A DNA stretch of 64,000 nt, taken from assembly GCA_020205615.1 (NCBI GenBank), contig CM035170.1, positions 7,000,311 to 7,064,310 of the forward strand. The letters are read 5' to 3'. This document shows, piece after piece, positions 32,944-44,862 of this stretch. Numbering within the stretch: position 1 is the first letter of the stretch; each line of letters starts with the position of its first letter. Both the position numbers and the translations under genes were made by a program. The notes beneath the pieces were generated by a model. That model saw nothing but the letters and a program-made list of their open reading frames with translations. It ran no database searches and was not told the origin of the DNA. The stretch is from Panax quinquefolius. Lineage: Eukaryota > Streptophyta > Magnoliopsida > Apiales > Araliaceae.

Positions 32944-35516
32944 TGTAAGACCCCAAATTATTAATAAATGAAATTTATTTTCCTCTATTTATTATTTTGA
33001 AATAGTAAGGGTTCGATTTGATTAATGTGGATAGTTATGGGTAAAATCGCAAAAATATTTCGAATAAGCAAGTGGTTATAAAATATTCATTATTGTTTGG
33101 AATATTCGTTTGGTCGTGGAATATTCGTCTTTGTAGGGGAATATTAAATGCTGACAGCCTTGATCTTTTGTGGGCCCCATAACGTGAAAGCGATTGGATG
33201 AAGAAAACGACAAATATAAGTTGTTTATAAATAATCTGCAGTAGTTATTCACAGATTAATCTTGTTGGAATACCCGGTGGTTAAAACACACTAATACGCG
33301 TTGTTGAACAAGAAGACACGGTATTGCACCAATTATTGATTCTTACGTGAAGGCACTACTCAATAATTTTTACAAGAATTACTTTGCTTAAAGATTTTAT
33401 TTTATTGATTCAATAATTGTTGCGTTGATATTTTATATTCTTTGTTGTTTCAATAATTGTCATTACACAAGATTTTTCATTATCGAAGCAATAATTCATA
33501 TTATCCTGAATAATATTATTAGATAACATTATTGGCAATGTCTAGAAAGTTCATCTAAGGAGAGGTTTGGTCACCTAATTGCTTGGCAAGAAGAGGAGAA
33601 ATTCTTATTGAAAGCCCTCTTCCTGAGGAACCGCACGTTGTCAATAATGTGATTCTATAATATTATTTGTGAATAATTAATTATTGATTTATATGATGAG
33701 GAAAATATTGATTTTATGTGGATATAGATGGAGAAAATTTTAAAATGACAATTGTTGAAAATTAATATTTTATCTTTTTCTGATAAAATAATTCATTTAA
33801 ATATATTATTTTAATAATATATTAACGGTGATATTTTTACAACGAATGTGGGATATATGAGTATACGAGGAGGAAGAGTATTTTTGTTACAATAAATGTT
33901 TAAAACATGTTAAACATGTCGGTGGACCCCATTTCTTGACTGAAATTTGATTATAGCCTGTAAAATTGTCCGTATGTGGATTTCGGTCAATTTCTGTTTG
34001 GAATTTGGAAAAACTTTCTTCTGCAAAGTTGTAGAGAATTGAATTTCCTATAAAAAGGTGCGAGATTCGAATTTTCTGATAAAATGGCTATTTATTATGA
34101 ATTATTGAAGTTCTGAAGTTCCGAAATAATTGATTTTTGGAAGTTTTATTTATTTTTATTAATAAAAACGTTTTTTATATGTTGTGGGCATATTTAATAT
34201 GTGCATGATGGCTGAATTCAGATTCAAGATGTGGGCGTATGAATTTTGTTTATATAATATTATTATATTCAATTTTCGCTTTGGTGTTCTAAGCAATTTC
34301 TATAAATAGGGTCTTAGGTTAGAATTGAAAATCACACCGAAACTTAAGTTTTCTCTCTATATTATCGAGCGTATTCTTGTGAGTATTTTGAGTATACTTT
34401 GAGTATTGCTATACGGTGCAAGTTCAAGTCATAGCCTATATCCATTGTTTTCAACTAAAAATCTTTGTCTTTCAAGGTAAGGATGTTATTTTCTTCTCAA
34501 ATGATATTATTTCTTCAATATCATTATCTTTGAAATATTGGTTGGAACTTTTTATCAAATTTGGAACTTTTTATGTCGGGGTTACTATTCATGAGTTACT
34601 ATTCATGAGTTCTTATTCATGAGTTACTATTCACGATTACTATTCACGAGTTACTTATTCACGAGTTACTATTCACGAATTACTATTCACGAGTACTATT
34701 CATGAAGCGTGAAGATGTTTTTTGGGAAATTTCTATCTTTTGGTGTCTGAGTTACTATTCACGTATCTGCACTATTCACGATATCGACAATTATTCATCA
34801 AAAATAAAATTCCTTCTTTTTGTCCAAAATATCTATTCGGATACTAGCTTTGATTGTATCCATGTTTTGATCATTCTTGAATATTACACCACCGTGATTA
34901 TTTTTGAGGTATTTTTGGGCGTGGATAAAACAAAGTACGAATCCTTAATCCTTAATCCTTAATCCTTGTCATTTTGTTTCACCGGATTCGCTTTTTTAAA
35001 ATATTTTCATCATCTTCAGGTCTTAAGTGATGATATTATGGAATATCTTTGGCACAGTAGTGCAAAAGATGAATGATTTCAAGAATATCTTTGGCCCGTA
35101 GTGCAAAGATGAACAGTGTTTAAATGAACATGACCAATGATGAATATCTTTGGCTGTAGTGCAAAGATGAATATTTAATTCGGATATATATTGATTGATG
35201 TTACAAGGATAAAAGATGATTTATGAACTTTTAAATTCATACATAGAAGATAGTAGTTTGCATTCTCTACTTAACTCTTCTAATGAATTATTATTTCCGC
35301 TTATGAATATTGATTTAAAATTTGTTGTCTATTGTATTCTATTAGATTTTTCCCGTTGATGACTAACGATAATTTGTTGTATATTATCTTAGTCATAATA
35401 TTCTTTACTGGGCTAGTTGAGCTCACCCTTTTTCTTTTTGTTCCATTTTTCTTCTCAGGAGGCAAGAATATAGCGAGTACGAATCAGGGTATGGAATGAA
35501 AGTTCTAGAGAGAGTT
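32944..35516 (+). repeat. Element B 3' LTR (LTR b), tail deleted
   Basis: It starts TGTAAGACCCCAAATTATT after the purine tract and matches LTR a. It stops in CTAGAGAGAGTT, about 300 bases before the expected end, and continues as pol of element D. TATA lies at about 34306-34316 and donor-like AAGGTAAGG near 34473. Confidence 0.87.
34575..34706 (+). repeat. Short tandem repeat GAGTTACTATTCACGAGTTA
   Basis: About nine units of 13-15 bases (TTACTATTCAYGAG). LTR a (28853-28925) and G (63007-63110) carry fewer or different numbers; LTRs c and d have only remnants. Confidence 0.85.
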
Positions 35517-37460
35517 TCCAAGAGCTCAAGAGGAGACTCATTTCAAGACTGTTTCTAACAATACCATCCGGTTCGGATGGATTTGTTATCTCTGACAATG
35601 ATGCTTGAGCAAAGGGTTAGGATGTGTTCTCATGCAACGTGGGAAAGTCATAGCCTTTGTCTCAAGACAACTTAAAGAGTATGAGAGGAATTATCCTACT
35701 CATGATCTAGAGTTAGCACCGGTCGTTTGCAGCGCTTAAAGATATGGAGGCACTATCTATATGGGCGTAAAGTGGAGATATATTCGAACATAAAAGCCTT
35801 AAATATTTCTTCACTCAAAAAAGAACTCAACATGCGTCTGGCGTGACGTTGGCTCGAGCTATTGAAAGACTACGACCACACTATTCAATACCATCCCGGA
35901 AAGCGAACGTGGTAGGCGACGCGTTGAGTAGAAGATCATATACTGGGAATGAGTGCGATGATGTCAAGTATCGCGAGAGCCAACTTTAATAGAAAAAGTT
36001 AAGGTTGCTCGAGCCACCGACACGGAGGCGATGCGTATGAAGAAGAAAGTACAAGAAGGAGCTATTCCTAAGCGAGAATTGATGAAGAAGGAATACTTGA
36101 GTCCACCGCACTTTGTGTCCCTAACGACTCGATTTGAAGTACAAGATTATGATGGAGGCACACAATACACCATTTGCAATCCATCCGGAAAGTACTAAAA
36201 TGTATCGTGATCTTCGACATACATTTTGGTGGAACAATATGAAGAGAGAGATTGCAAAGTTTATCTCAATGTGTTTAACTTGTCAACGTGTAAAGGCGGA
36301 GCATCTAGTACCTAAGGGTCCGTTGCAACCACTTGAGATTCGAAATGGAAGTGGGAACACATTACCATGGATTTCACACGGGTCTTCCTACGGTTTCTCA
36401 AGGCATCAATGCTATTTGGGTTATTGTTGATAGATTAACCAAGTCCGCTTTTTTTCTTGTCGATCGGAGACTTATTCCTTGAACGTCTTGCTAGTATATG
36501 CGTGAATGAGATTGTGAGGTTGCATGGCATGCTGTATCTATAGTTTCGGATCATGACCCAAGACTCACTTCAAGATTTTAGGTTAGCTTGCAAAAAGCTA
36601 TGGGCACGGATTTGCGATTTAGTTCTAAGATACCATCCCCAAACGGACGGATAATCGAGAGAGGACTATTTCAAACTCTTGAAGATCTATTAAGACTCGT
36701 GTCCTAGACTTCAAGGGCGGTTGGGATAAGTATTTACCATTGGTGGAATTCTCCTACAACAACAATTTATCAAGAAAGTATAGGTGTGGCTCCATTTGAA
36801 GCATTATATGGATTTAAAAGTGTCGCTCTCCAATATGTTGGGATGAGGTGGGTGAAGCAACATTATTGGGACCCGAAGTTAATACGTATGACTCACCGAA
36901 AAGATCCAAATGATTCGATAACGTATACAAACCGGCACAAGATCGACAAAAGAGTTATGCGGATCTTCATCGAAAGGACGTGGAATTTAGTATAGGGGAT
37001 CGTGTGTTGTTGAAGTTGCTCCATGGAAGGGAGTTACAAGATTTGGGAAGAGAAAAAAGCTCAATCCACGATTTATTGGTCTATTTCAAATTCTTGATCG
37101 AGTAGGAAATGTAGCCTATAGACTCGCGTTACCTCCGAGTATGTCTACGTGTTCATAATGTGTTTCACATATCTCATACTTCGTAAATATGTGAAAGACC
37201 CGAATCACGTTATAGAGTTAGAACCGGATGAGATAGCCAAGACTTAACGTATGAGGAGGTACTGTCAAGATCTTGGATAGGAAGGAGCATGTCCCTACGC
37301 TAAGAAAGGTCATACCACAAGTTAAAGTTTTGTGGAGGAATCATGCTTATAGAGGAAATGACACGAATTGGAAATGTAAATGAAAGCGAGGTATCCTCAC
37401 CTTTTGAAACACTGTGTGCGTGCGTCAATTTCGAGGACGAAATTTCATAAGGAGGGAGGT
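35517..37460 (+). pseudogene. Element D pol remnant: RNase H, integrase, chromodomain
   Basis: It begins inside the RT-RNase H connection ([14 protein letters not shown] sequence) and runs to the purine tract. The frame at 36134-36430 holds a complete integrase zinc finger: EAHNTPFAIHPESTKMYRDL, then CLTCQRVKAEH. The core (36340-36780), C-terminal domain (36786-37180) and chromodomain (about 37240-37420) are present but broken. It is nearly identical to 42906-44862 of element C apart from short indels, many at CG sites. Confidence 0.85.
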
Positions 37461-40086
37461 TGTAAGACCCCAACTTATTATTAATGAAATTTAATTTTCT
37501 CTATTTATTATTTTGAAATAGTAAGGGTTGATTTGATTAATGTGGATAGTTATGGGTAAAATACATAAATATTTCAAAATAAGCAAGTGGTTATAAAATA
37601 TTCATTGTTGTCGGGGAATATTCGTTTGGTCGTGGAATATTCAATCTGTTCGGGGAATATTAAATGCACCTGCAGCTAGCCCATGTGTGGGCCCATAACT
37701 TGAAAGCGATTGGATGAAGAAAAACGCGACAAATATAAGTTGTTTAAAAATAACAAATAGTAGTTATTCACAATTAATCTTCGTTAAAATACTCTGCGGG
37801 TTAAAACACAAGATTATCACATGGTATTGCACCAATTATTGATTCTTACGTGAAGGCCACTACTCAATAATGGTTACGATAATTCTTGTTCAATATTTTA
37901 TTGATTTAATAATTGTCGTTGATATTTTATATTCTTTGTTGTTTCAATAATTGTCATTACACGAGATTTTTCATTATCGAAGCAATAATTCATATTATCT
38001 GAATAATATTATTAGATAACATTATTGGCAATGTCTAGAAAGTTACGCTCTAAGGAGAGGTTTGGTCACCTAATTGCTTGCTTGCCAGTAAGAAGAAATT
38101 CTTATTGAAACCCCCTCTTTCCTGGAACCGCACGGTTGTCAATATTGTGATTCTGTAATATTATTTGTGAATAATTAATTATTGATTCATATGATGAGAA
38201 AAATATTGATTTTATGTGGATATATATAGATGGAGAAAAATTTTAATGTGACAATTGTTGAAAATTGAAATTTTATCTTTTCTCGACGATAAGATAATTC
38301 ATTTAAATGTATTATTATATTTTAATAATATAATAATGGTGATATTTTACAACGAATGTGGGATATATGAGTATACGAGGAGGAAGAGTATTTTTGTTGC
38401 AATAAATGTTTAAAACATGTTAAACATGTCGGTGGACCCCATTTATTGACTAAAATTTGATTATAGCCTGTAAAATCGCCCGTTTGTGGATTTCGGTCAA
38501 TTTTTGTTTGGAATTTGGAAAACCTTCCTTCTGTAAAGTTGTAGATAATGGAATTTCCTATAAAAACACGCGAGATTCTAATTTTCTGACAAAAGGGCTA
38601 TTAATTGTGAATTATTGAAGTTTCGAAGCTCCGAAATAATTGATTTTTAGAAGTTTAAAATATTTTTAATTACAAAAAACGTGTTTTTCATTTTGAGGCC
38701 CTTATGTAACATGTGATAGAGGCTGAAATCAGTTGGATGAAGTGTGCGTATGAGATTTTGGAAAAATATAATAATATTTAATAAATTTTACTTTTTGGTG
38801 TTCTAAGCAATTTCCTATAAATAGGTGCTTAGGTTAGAATTGAAAATCACACCGAAACCGAAGTTTTTCTCTCTATATTATCGAGCGTATTCTTGTGAGT
38901 ATTTTGAGTATACTTTAGTACTTTGTTATATATAGTGCAAGTTCAAGTCATAGCTTTTATCCTGTGTTTCAACTGTAAGTCTTGTCTTCGAGGTAAGGGA
39001 TATTATTTTTTCGTAATGATATTATTTCTTCAATATCATTATGTTGAAATATTGATATGAACTTTTTATCAAATTTGGAACTTTTGGTGTCTGAGTTACT
39101 TATTCACGTATACTGGCCTTATTCACGATATCTACACTTATTCACGAATCACTATCAGACTATTCATTGAAAAATGAAAAATTTTCTTTTCGTCTAAAAT
39201 ATCTATACGGATACTAGCTTTGATTGTATCCATGTTTTGATCATTCTTGAATTTTACACCACTGTGATTATTTTTGAGGTATTTTTGGACGTGGATAAAA
39301 CAAAGTACTGAATCCTTAATCCTTAATCCTTGTCATTTTGTTTCACCGGATTCATTTTTTAAAAATATTTTTCATCATCTTCTGCCTTTAAATGATGATA
39401 TTATGGAATATCTTTGGCTCAGAGTGCAAGATGAATGATTTTCAAGAATATCTTTGGCCGTAGTGCAAAAGATGAGCAGTGTTTAAATGAACATGACCAA
39501 TCGATGAATATCTTTGGCTGTAGTGAGTGCAAAGATGAATATTTGATTCCGTATATATATTGATTGATGTTACAAGGATAAAAGATAGAGCGATGAACTT
39601 TTAAATTCATACATAGAAGATAGTAGTTTGCATTCTCTACTTAACTCTTCTAATGAATTATTATTTCATCGCTGCGAATATTGATTTAAAATTTGTTGTC
39701 TATCAGATTCTATTAGATTTTTCCTCGTTGATGACTAACGATAATTTGTTGTATATTATCTTAGTCATAATATTCTTCTTGGGCTAGTTGAGCTCACCTT
39801 TTCCTTTTTGTTCCATTTTTCTTCTCGGGAGGCAAGAATATAAGCGAGTACGCAGTCTGGGTATGGAATGAAAGTTCTAGAGAGAGTTGTGTAGTAGTCC
39901 TCACCATTTTGTAAAATAATGTATCAATAAATGTGATGAGGATTTATTTGAGTATAGATATTGTCTGAAGATAATATTTGTATTCAAACTCACAGCTTTC
40001 TTGTTGTAATAATAAAGTTGTAGTTGTTTCATACCACGTATTGACAACTCAAAATGGGTGATGTAAACTTATTTTGGGGAATCACG
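37461..40086 (+). repeat. LTR c, shared between D and C
   Basis: It starts TGTAAGACCCCAACTTATT and ends at GGGGAATCACG (canonical GGGGGCGTCACA), directly followed by a primer site. Pol of D lies upstream with its purine tract and gag of C downstream, so it serves as 3' LTR of one and 5' LTR of the other. TATA at about 38814-38824; donor-like GAGGTAAGGG near 38991. Confidence 0.88.
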
Positions 40087-40088
40087 GT

Positions 40089-40100
40089 TGGTATCGTAGC
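40089..40100 (+). other. Primer-binding site of element C
   Basis: TGGTATCGTAGC, a degraded form of the tRNA-iMet site, lies two bases after LTR c. Confidence 0.8.
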
Positions 40101-40271
40101 TTAGGGATATGATCTCCATGAGATCGGGAATAGAACTAGGAGGGAGAGACGAGTAAATCCTTCGCTAGTGTGTCCTACCAAAGCTTATTTGTTAGTTGGT
40201 CAAGATATAGGGATATTATGTGATATATTGATTTCCTTAATTAACCCTTGTTTTATGACGATGATTCGAGA

Positions 40272-41450
40272 ATGTCGATGAGAATATTAATGATGGAAAT
40301 GAGACCGTGGAGACGCATGTACTCACCAACGAGGAGAACGCAAGCAACAGTCGGGCAATGTTCCTCCCGTGAACAACACCAATGAAAGCGATGATGAACG
40401 AGGGATGTTTAGAAGCTTTTTGCGATTCATGCAAAATCGCATTTGTGGAGACTCGTGTTCAAAATACGAGGAGGAAATGATAGCAATTCACGGGTTGTCA
40501 CAAACCAAGTAGTTCAAAGAGTTGGGACCACCGAATTTAAGGGAAAGCCGATCCGATCATGGCGAAAACATGGGTCAAGCAAATTACCAAGATATTCGAT
40601 GTCTTGGGATGCACGGAGGAACAGAGGTTCCATTCGCCACCTTTACGTTTCGTGGCGAAGCGGACTCACCGGTGGGGAGTCATGAAGCGTACCCATCCAA
40701 ATTGCACTCAAAGATGTCTTGGGAGACGATTCGAAACTATTTAATGCAAATTACTTTCCGAAAGTGTTCGTCTATATGAAGGAACCTGAGTTCATCGATT
40801 AGAGCAAAACGACATGGACGGTGTCTCAAAGACGAGGCAAAGTTTGCAAAGTTATCCAGTTTTGCACCTCATTTGGTGGAGAATGAGGAACGATGACGCG
40901 GATGTTTCTTAAAGGTTTGAAACCCAAAGATACGCCAAGATCTCATTTCTCATAAATTTTCTCTCTATTCGGATGTTGTAAATGTGGCTCAATTATTAGA
41001 GCGAGATAACGAGTACGGCCAACCGAGGGACCACAACCAGAGGATCATACTTTAGGAGATGACAACAACAAAACAACGATAATCACGGAGAAAGAAAAGA
41101 GATTGACAAAATGGTAACCACTCTGTGGTAATCATGGCCATGAAAATAGAAGAAATGAGTCGGGAGGAGATTTTAAAAAGAGGAGATTTAACAATGACCA
41201 TGTGAAGACGACAGTCTTGGCGCAGAAGAATCGGTTCTAAGGGGAGGAGAACGACCACCCATCATATGCTATAAATGCGGAAAGAGGGACATATCACCCA
41301 AACCGCCCACAATGATTCAAGGTATGCTATAATTGTGGAAAGGAAGGACATATCGCCGAGATTGTACGGTAGCAAAAACCTAGTTCAATGAGGGGACGGT
41401 GACTCAAAAGATCTATCCCTGTAAAAAGTCAAAGTCAACGATTCCCGAAA
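40272..41450 (+). pseudogene. Element C gag
   Basis: An ATG at 40272 starts the MSMRILM-like reading that matches element B gag after a one-base shift. Frames 40443-40685, 40522-40779 and 40559-40744 each carry parts of the capsid core (WVKQITKIFDVLGCTEEQRF). Both CCHC knuckles are recognisable at about 41265-41370 but split by frameshifts. The acceptor-like CAG before the ATG reads GACG here. Confidence 0.8.
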
Positions 41451-43340
41451 GAGAGTTTGTTGTGATCGGTCATAATGCGAGGAACCCAAACGAGGTGATC
41501 ACGGGTAAGCTATTTATAAATTTTTGAGAAGTTTATACCTTACTTGATACCCGATGCTACCCATTCATTTATCTCTCCTGCTTTGTGCTCAACGCTTAAA
41601 CTTGACTGGAGAAATTAGACTTTGACCTATCTCATGGAAACTCCGTTAGAGAAACTTTCATCACATCCATCGCTTATAAATCTTGTTTGATTCAAGTTGG
41701 CACCATCACCTTACCTATTGACCTTATCTCTTTAAAGATACTTGCTTTTGATGTGATTTTAGGATTGATTGGTTAACTACTCATCATGCCAAAATTGATT
41801 GTTTTCGTAAGGTTGTTAGTTTTCATATTCCTAACCAACCCGTTGTGCAATTCAAGCAACTAAACCATTAAAATCAATCACCGTCATATCTAATCATAAA
41901 GCTATTCGCTTATTGAAAAACGGATGTCAAGCTTTCTTAGCCCATGTTATGGATTTGAATAAAGACACGCCAAATTTGAATAATATTCCCGTTGTTATTG
42001 ACTTTCCGACGATATTTCAAGAACTTCCCGCTACCCCGTAACGTGAAGTTGAATTCTTTATTGATCTTTAACCCGATACAAAGCCCATTTCTAAAACCCC
42101 ATATCAAATGGCTCCTATTGAACTTCAGAGTTAAAGGTCCAACTACGAGAATTGTTGGACATCGGTTCCATTCGTCCCCAAGACATCTCCTTAGGGTGCT
42201 CCTGCTTTATTCGTAAAGAAGAAAGACGGGGAGTATGCGACTTTAGATTGACTATCGAAATTGAATCATGTCACCATCAAGAATAGGTATCCTCTACCTC
42301 GTATTGATGACTTGTTTAACCAACAGCAAGGGGCACAATTCTTTTCAAAAATCGATCTTCGCTCGATATCATCAATTGAAGATTAGAATCGAGGATATTC
42401 CAAAGATCGCCTTGAGAACTTCGGTAGATGGGCATTATGAATTCTTAGTCATGTCTTTCGGATGACTAATGCTCTAAGCGGCTTTCATGGATATGATGAA
42501 CCGAGTATTCAAGGAATATTTGGATCAGTTTGTTGTTGTCTTTATTGATGACATCCTTATATATTCCAAAAGTCGTGAAGATCATGAGCACCATTTGAAG
42601 CTGGTACTCCAAAGGCTTCGTGAAAACAAACTATATGCCAAATTGAAGAAATGCGAGTTTTGGCTTGAGGAAGTAGCATTCCTTGGGCACGTGGTGTCGA
42701 AACATGGAGTATCTGTTGATCCGGCGAAGATTGAAGCAATACAAAGTTGGGAGCAACCGAAGTTTGGTGGATCAAGAACGTAGTTTTTGGGCTTAGCTGG
42801 TTATTATCGGAGATTTGTGGAAGGGTTTTCTCGAATCGCTACTCCATTAACCCAACTAACTCGGAAGGATACAAAATTCGTTTGGAGTGAAGAATGCGAG
42901 AAGAGTTTCCAAGAGCTCAAGAGGAGACTCATTTCTAAGACTGTTCTAACAATACCATCCGGTTCGGATGGATTTGTTATCTACAAATATGATGCTTCGT
43001 GCAAAGGGTTAGGATGTGTTCTCATGCAACGTGGAAAGTCATAGCCTATGTCTCGCTAAGAACTTAAAGAGTATGAGAGGAATTATCCTACTCATGATCT
43101 AGAGTTAGCGTGATGATGCTTTTCGCTTAAAGATATGAAGGCACTATCTATATGGGGAGAAAGTGGAGATATATTCGCACCATAAAAGCCTTAAATATTT
43201 CTTCACTCAAAAAGAACTCAACATGCGGCAACGACGTTGGCTCGAGCTATTGAAAGACTACGACCACCACACCATTCATTCAATACCATCCCGAAAAGTT
43301 TAACGTGGTAGCCGACGCGTTGAGTAGAAAGATCATATAC
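41451..43340 (+). pseudogene. Element C protease, reverse transcriptase and RNase H
   Basis: The protease and linker lie at 41450-42130. The RT N-terminus (42130-42460) is frameshifted. The frame at 42487-42783 is a clean RT palm and thumb: [20 protein letters not shown] with the catalytic Asp pair and the Tyr that A lacks, then [20 protein letters not shown]. The frame at 42787-43044 follows after one stop: [20 protein letters not shown] and [11 protein letters not shown]. RNase H continues, broken, to about 43340 ([14 protein letters not shown] and ADALSR-like sequence). Confidence 0.87.
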
Positions 43341-44862
43341 GGGAATGAGTGCGATGATGTCAAGTATACGCGTAGAGCCAACTTTAATAGAAAAAGTTAA
43401 GGTTGCTTGCCACCGACCCTTGAGCCGATGCGTATGAAGAAGAAAGTACAAGAAGGAGCTATTCCTAAGCGAGAATTGATGAAGAAGGAATACTTGAGTC
43501 CACCTGCACTTTGTGTCCCTAACGACTCTAATTTGAAGTACAAGATTATGATGGAGGCACACAATACACCATTTACAATCCATCCTCGAAAGTACTAAAA
43601 TGTATCGTGATCTTCGACATACATTTTGGTGGAACAATATGAAGAGAAAATTGCAAAGTTTATCTCAATGTGTTTAACTTGTCAACGTGTAAAGGCGAGC
43701 ATCTAGTACCTAAGGGTCCGCTTGCAACCACTTGAGATTCCGAAATGGAAGTGGGAACACATTACCATGGATTTAATTACGGGTCTTCCTACGGTTTCTC
43801 AAGGCATCAATGCTATTTGGGTTATTGTTGATAGATTAACCAAGTCTCGCTTTCATTTCTTGTCGACACGGAGACTTATTCCTTGAACGCCTTGCGAGTA
43901 TGTACGTGAATGAGATTGTGAGGTTGCATGGCATGCCCAGTATCCATAGTTTCGGATCGTGACCCAAGATTCACTTCAAGATTTTGGGTTAGCTTGCAAA
44001 AAGCTATGGGCACGGATTTGCGATTTAGTTCTAAGATACCATCCCCAAACTAGACGAACAATCAAAGAGGACTATTCAAACTCTTGAAGATCTATTAAGA
44101 CTCGTGTCCTAGACTTCAAGGGCGGTTGGGATAAGTATTTACCATTGGTGGAATTCTCCTACAACAACAGCTTATCGAGCAAGTATAGGTGTGGCTCCAT
44201 TTGAAGCATTATATGGACGAAAGTGTCTCTCTCAATATGTTGGGATGAGGTGGGTGAAGCAACATTATTGGGACCCGAAAGTTAAGACGTATGACTCACC
44301 GAAAAGATCCAAATGATTCGACAACGATATACAAACGGCACAAGATCGACAAAAGAGTTATGCGGATCTTCATCGAAAGGACGTGGAATTTAGTATAGGG
44401 GATCATGTGTTCATGAAGTTGCTCCATGGAAGGGAGTTACAAGATTTAGGAAGAGAGGAAAGCTCAATCCACGATTTATTGGTCCATTTCAAATTCTTGA
44501 TCGAGTAGGAAATGTAGCCTATAGACTCGCGTTACACTCCGAGTATGTCTCGTGTTCATAATGTGTTTCACATATCCGTATTTCGTAAATATGTGAAAGA
44601 CCCAAATCACGTTATAGAGTTAGAACCGGATGAGATAGCCAAGACTTAACGTATGAGGAGGTACTGTCGCAAGATTTGGATAGGAAGGAGCATGTCCTAC
44701 GCCAAGAAAGGTCATACCACAAGTTAAAGTTTTGTGGAGGAATCATGCTATAGAGGAATTGACCGGGAATTGAAATGCGAAATGAAAGCGAGGTATCCTC
44801 ACCTTTTCAAACACCAGTATCGTCGTCTAATTTCGAGGACGAAATTTCATAAGGAGGGAGGT
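43341..44862 (+). pseudogene. Element C integrase and chromodomain
   Basis: The frame at 43407-43598 has the His pair (EAHNTPFTIHP). The Cys pair, core Asp ([11 protein letters not shown]), second Asp region and GQ-rich Glu segment follow in shifting frames to about 44200. The C-terminal domain lies near 44340-44560 and chromodomain-like sequence at 44640-44840 with VKVLW-type codons. The purine tract AAGGAGGGAGGT precedes 44863. No domain is deleted compared with A, but there are many frameshifts. Confidence 0.85.
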
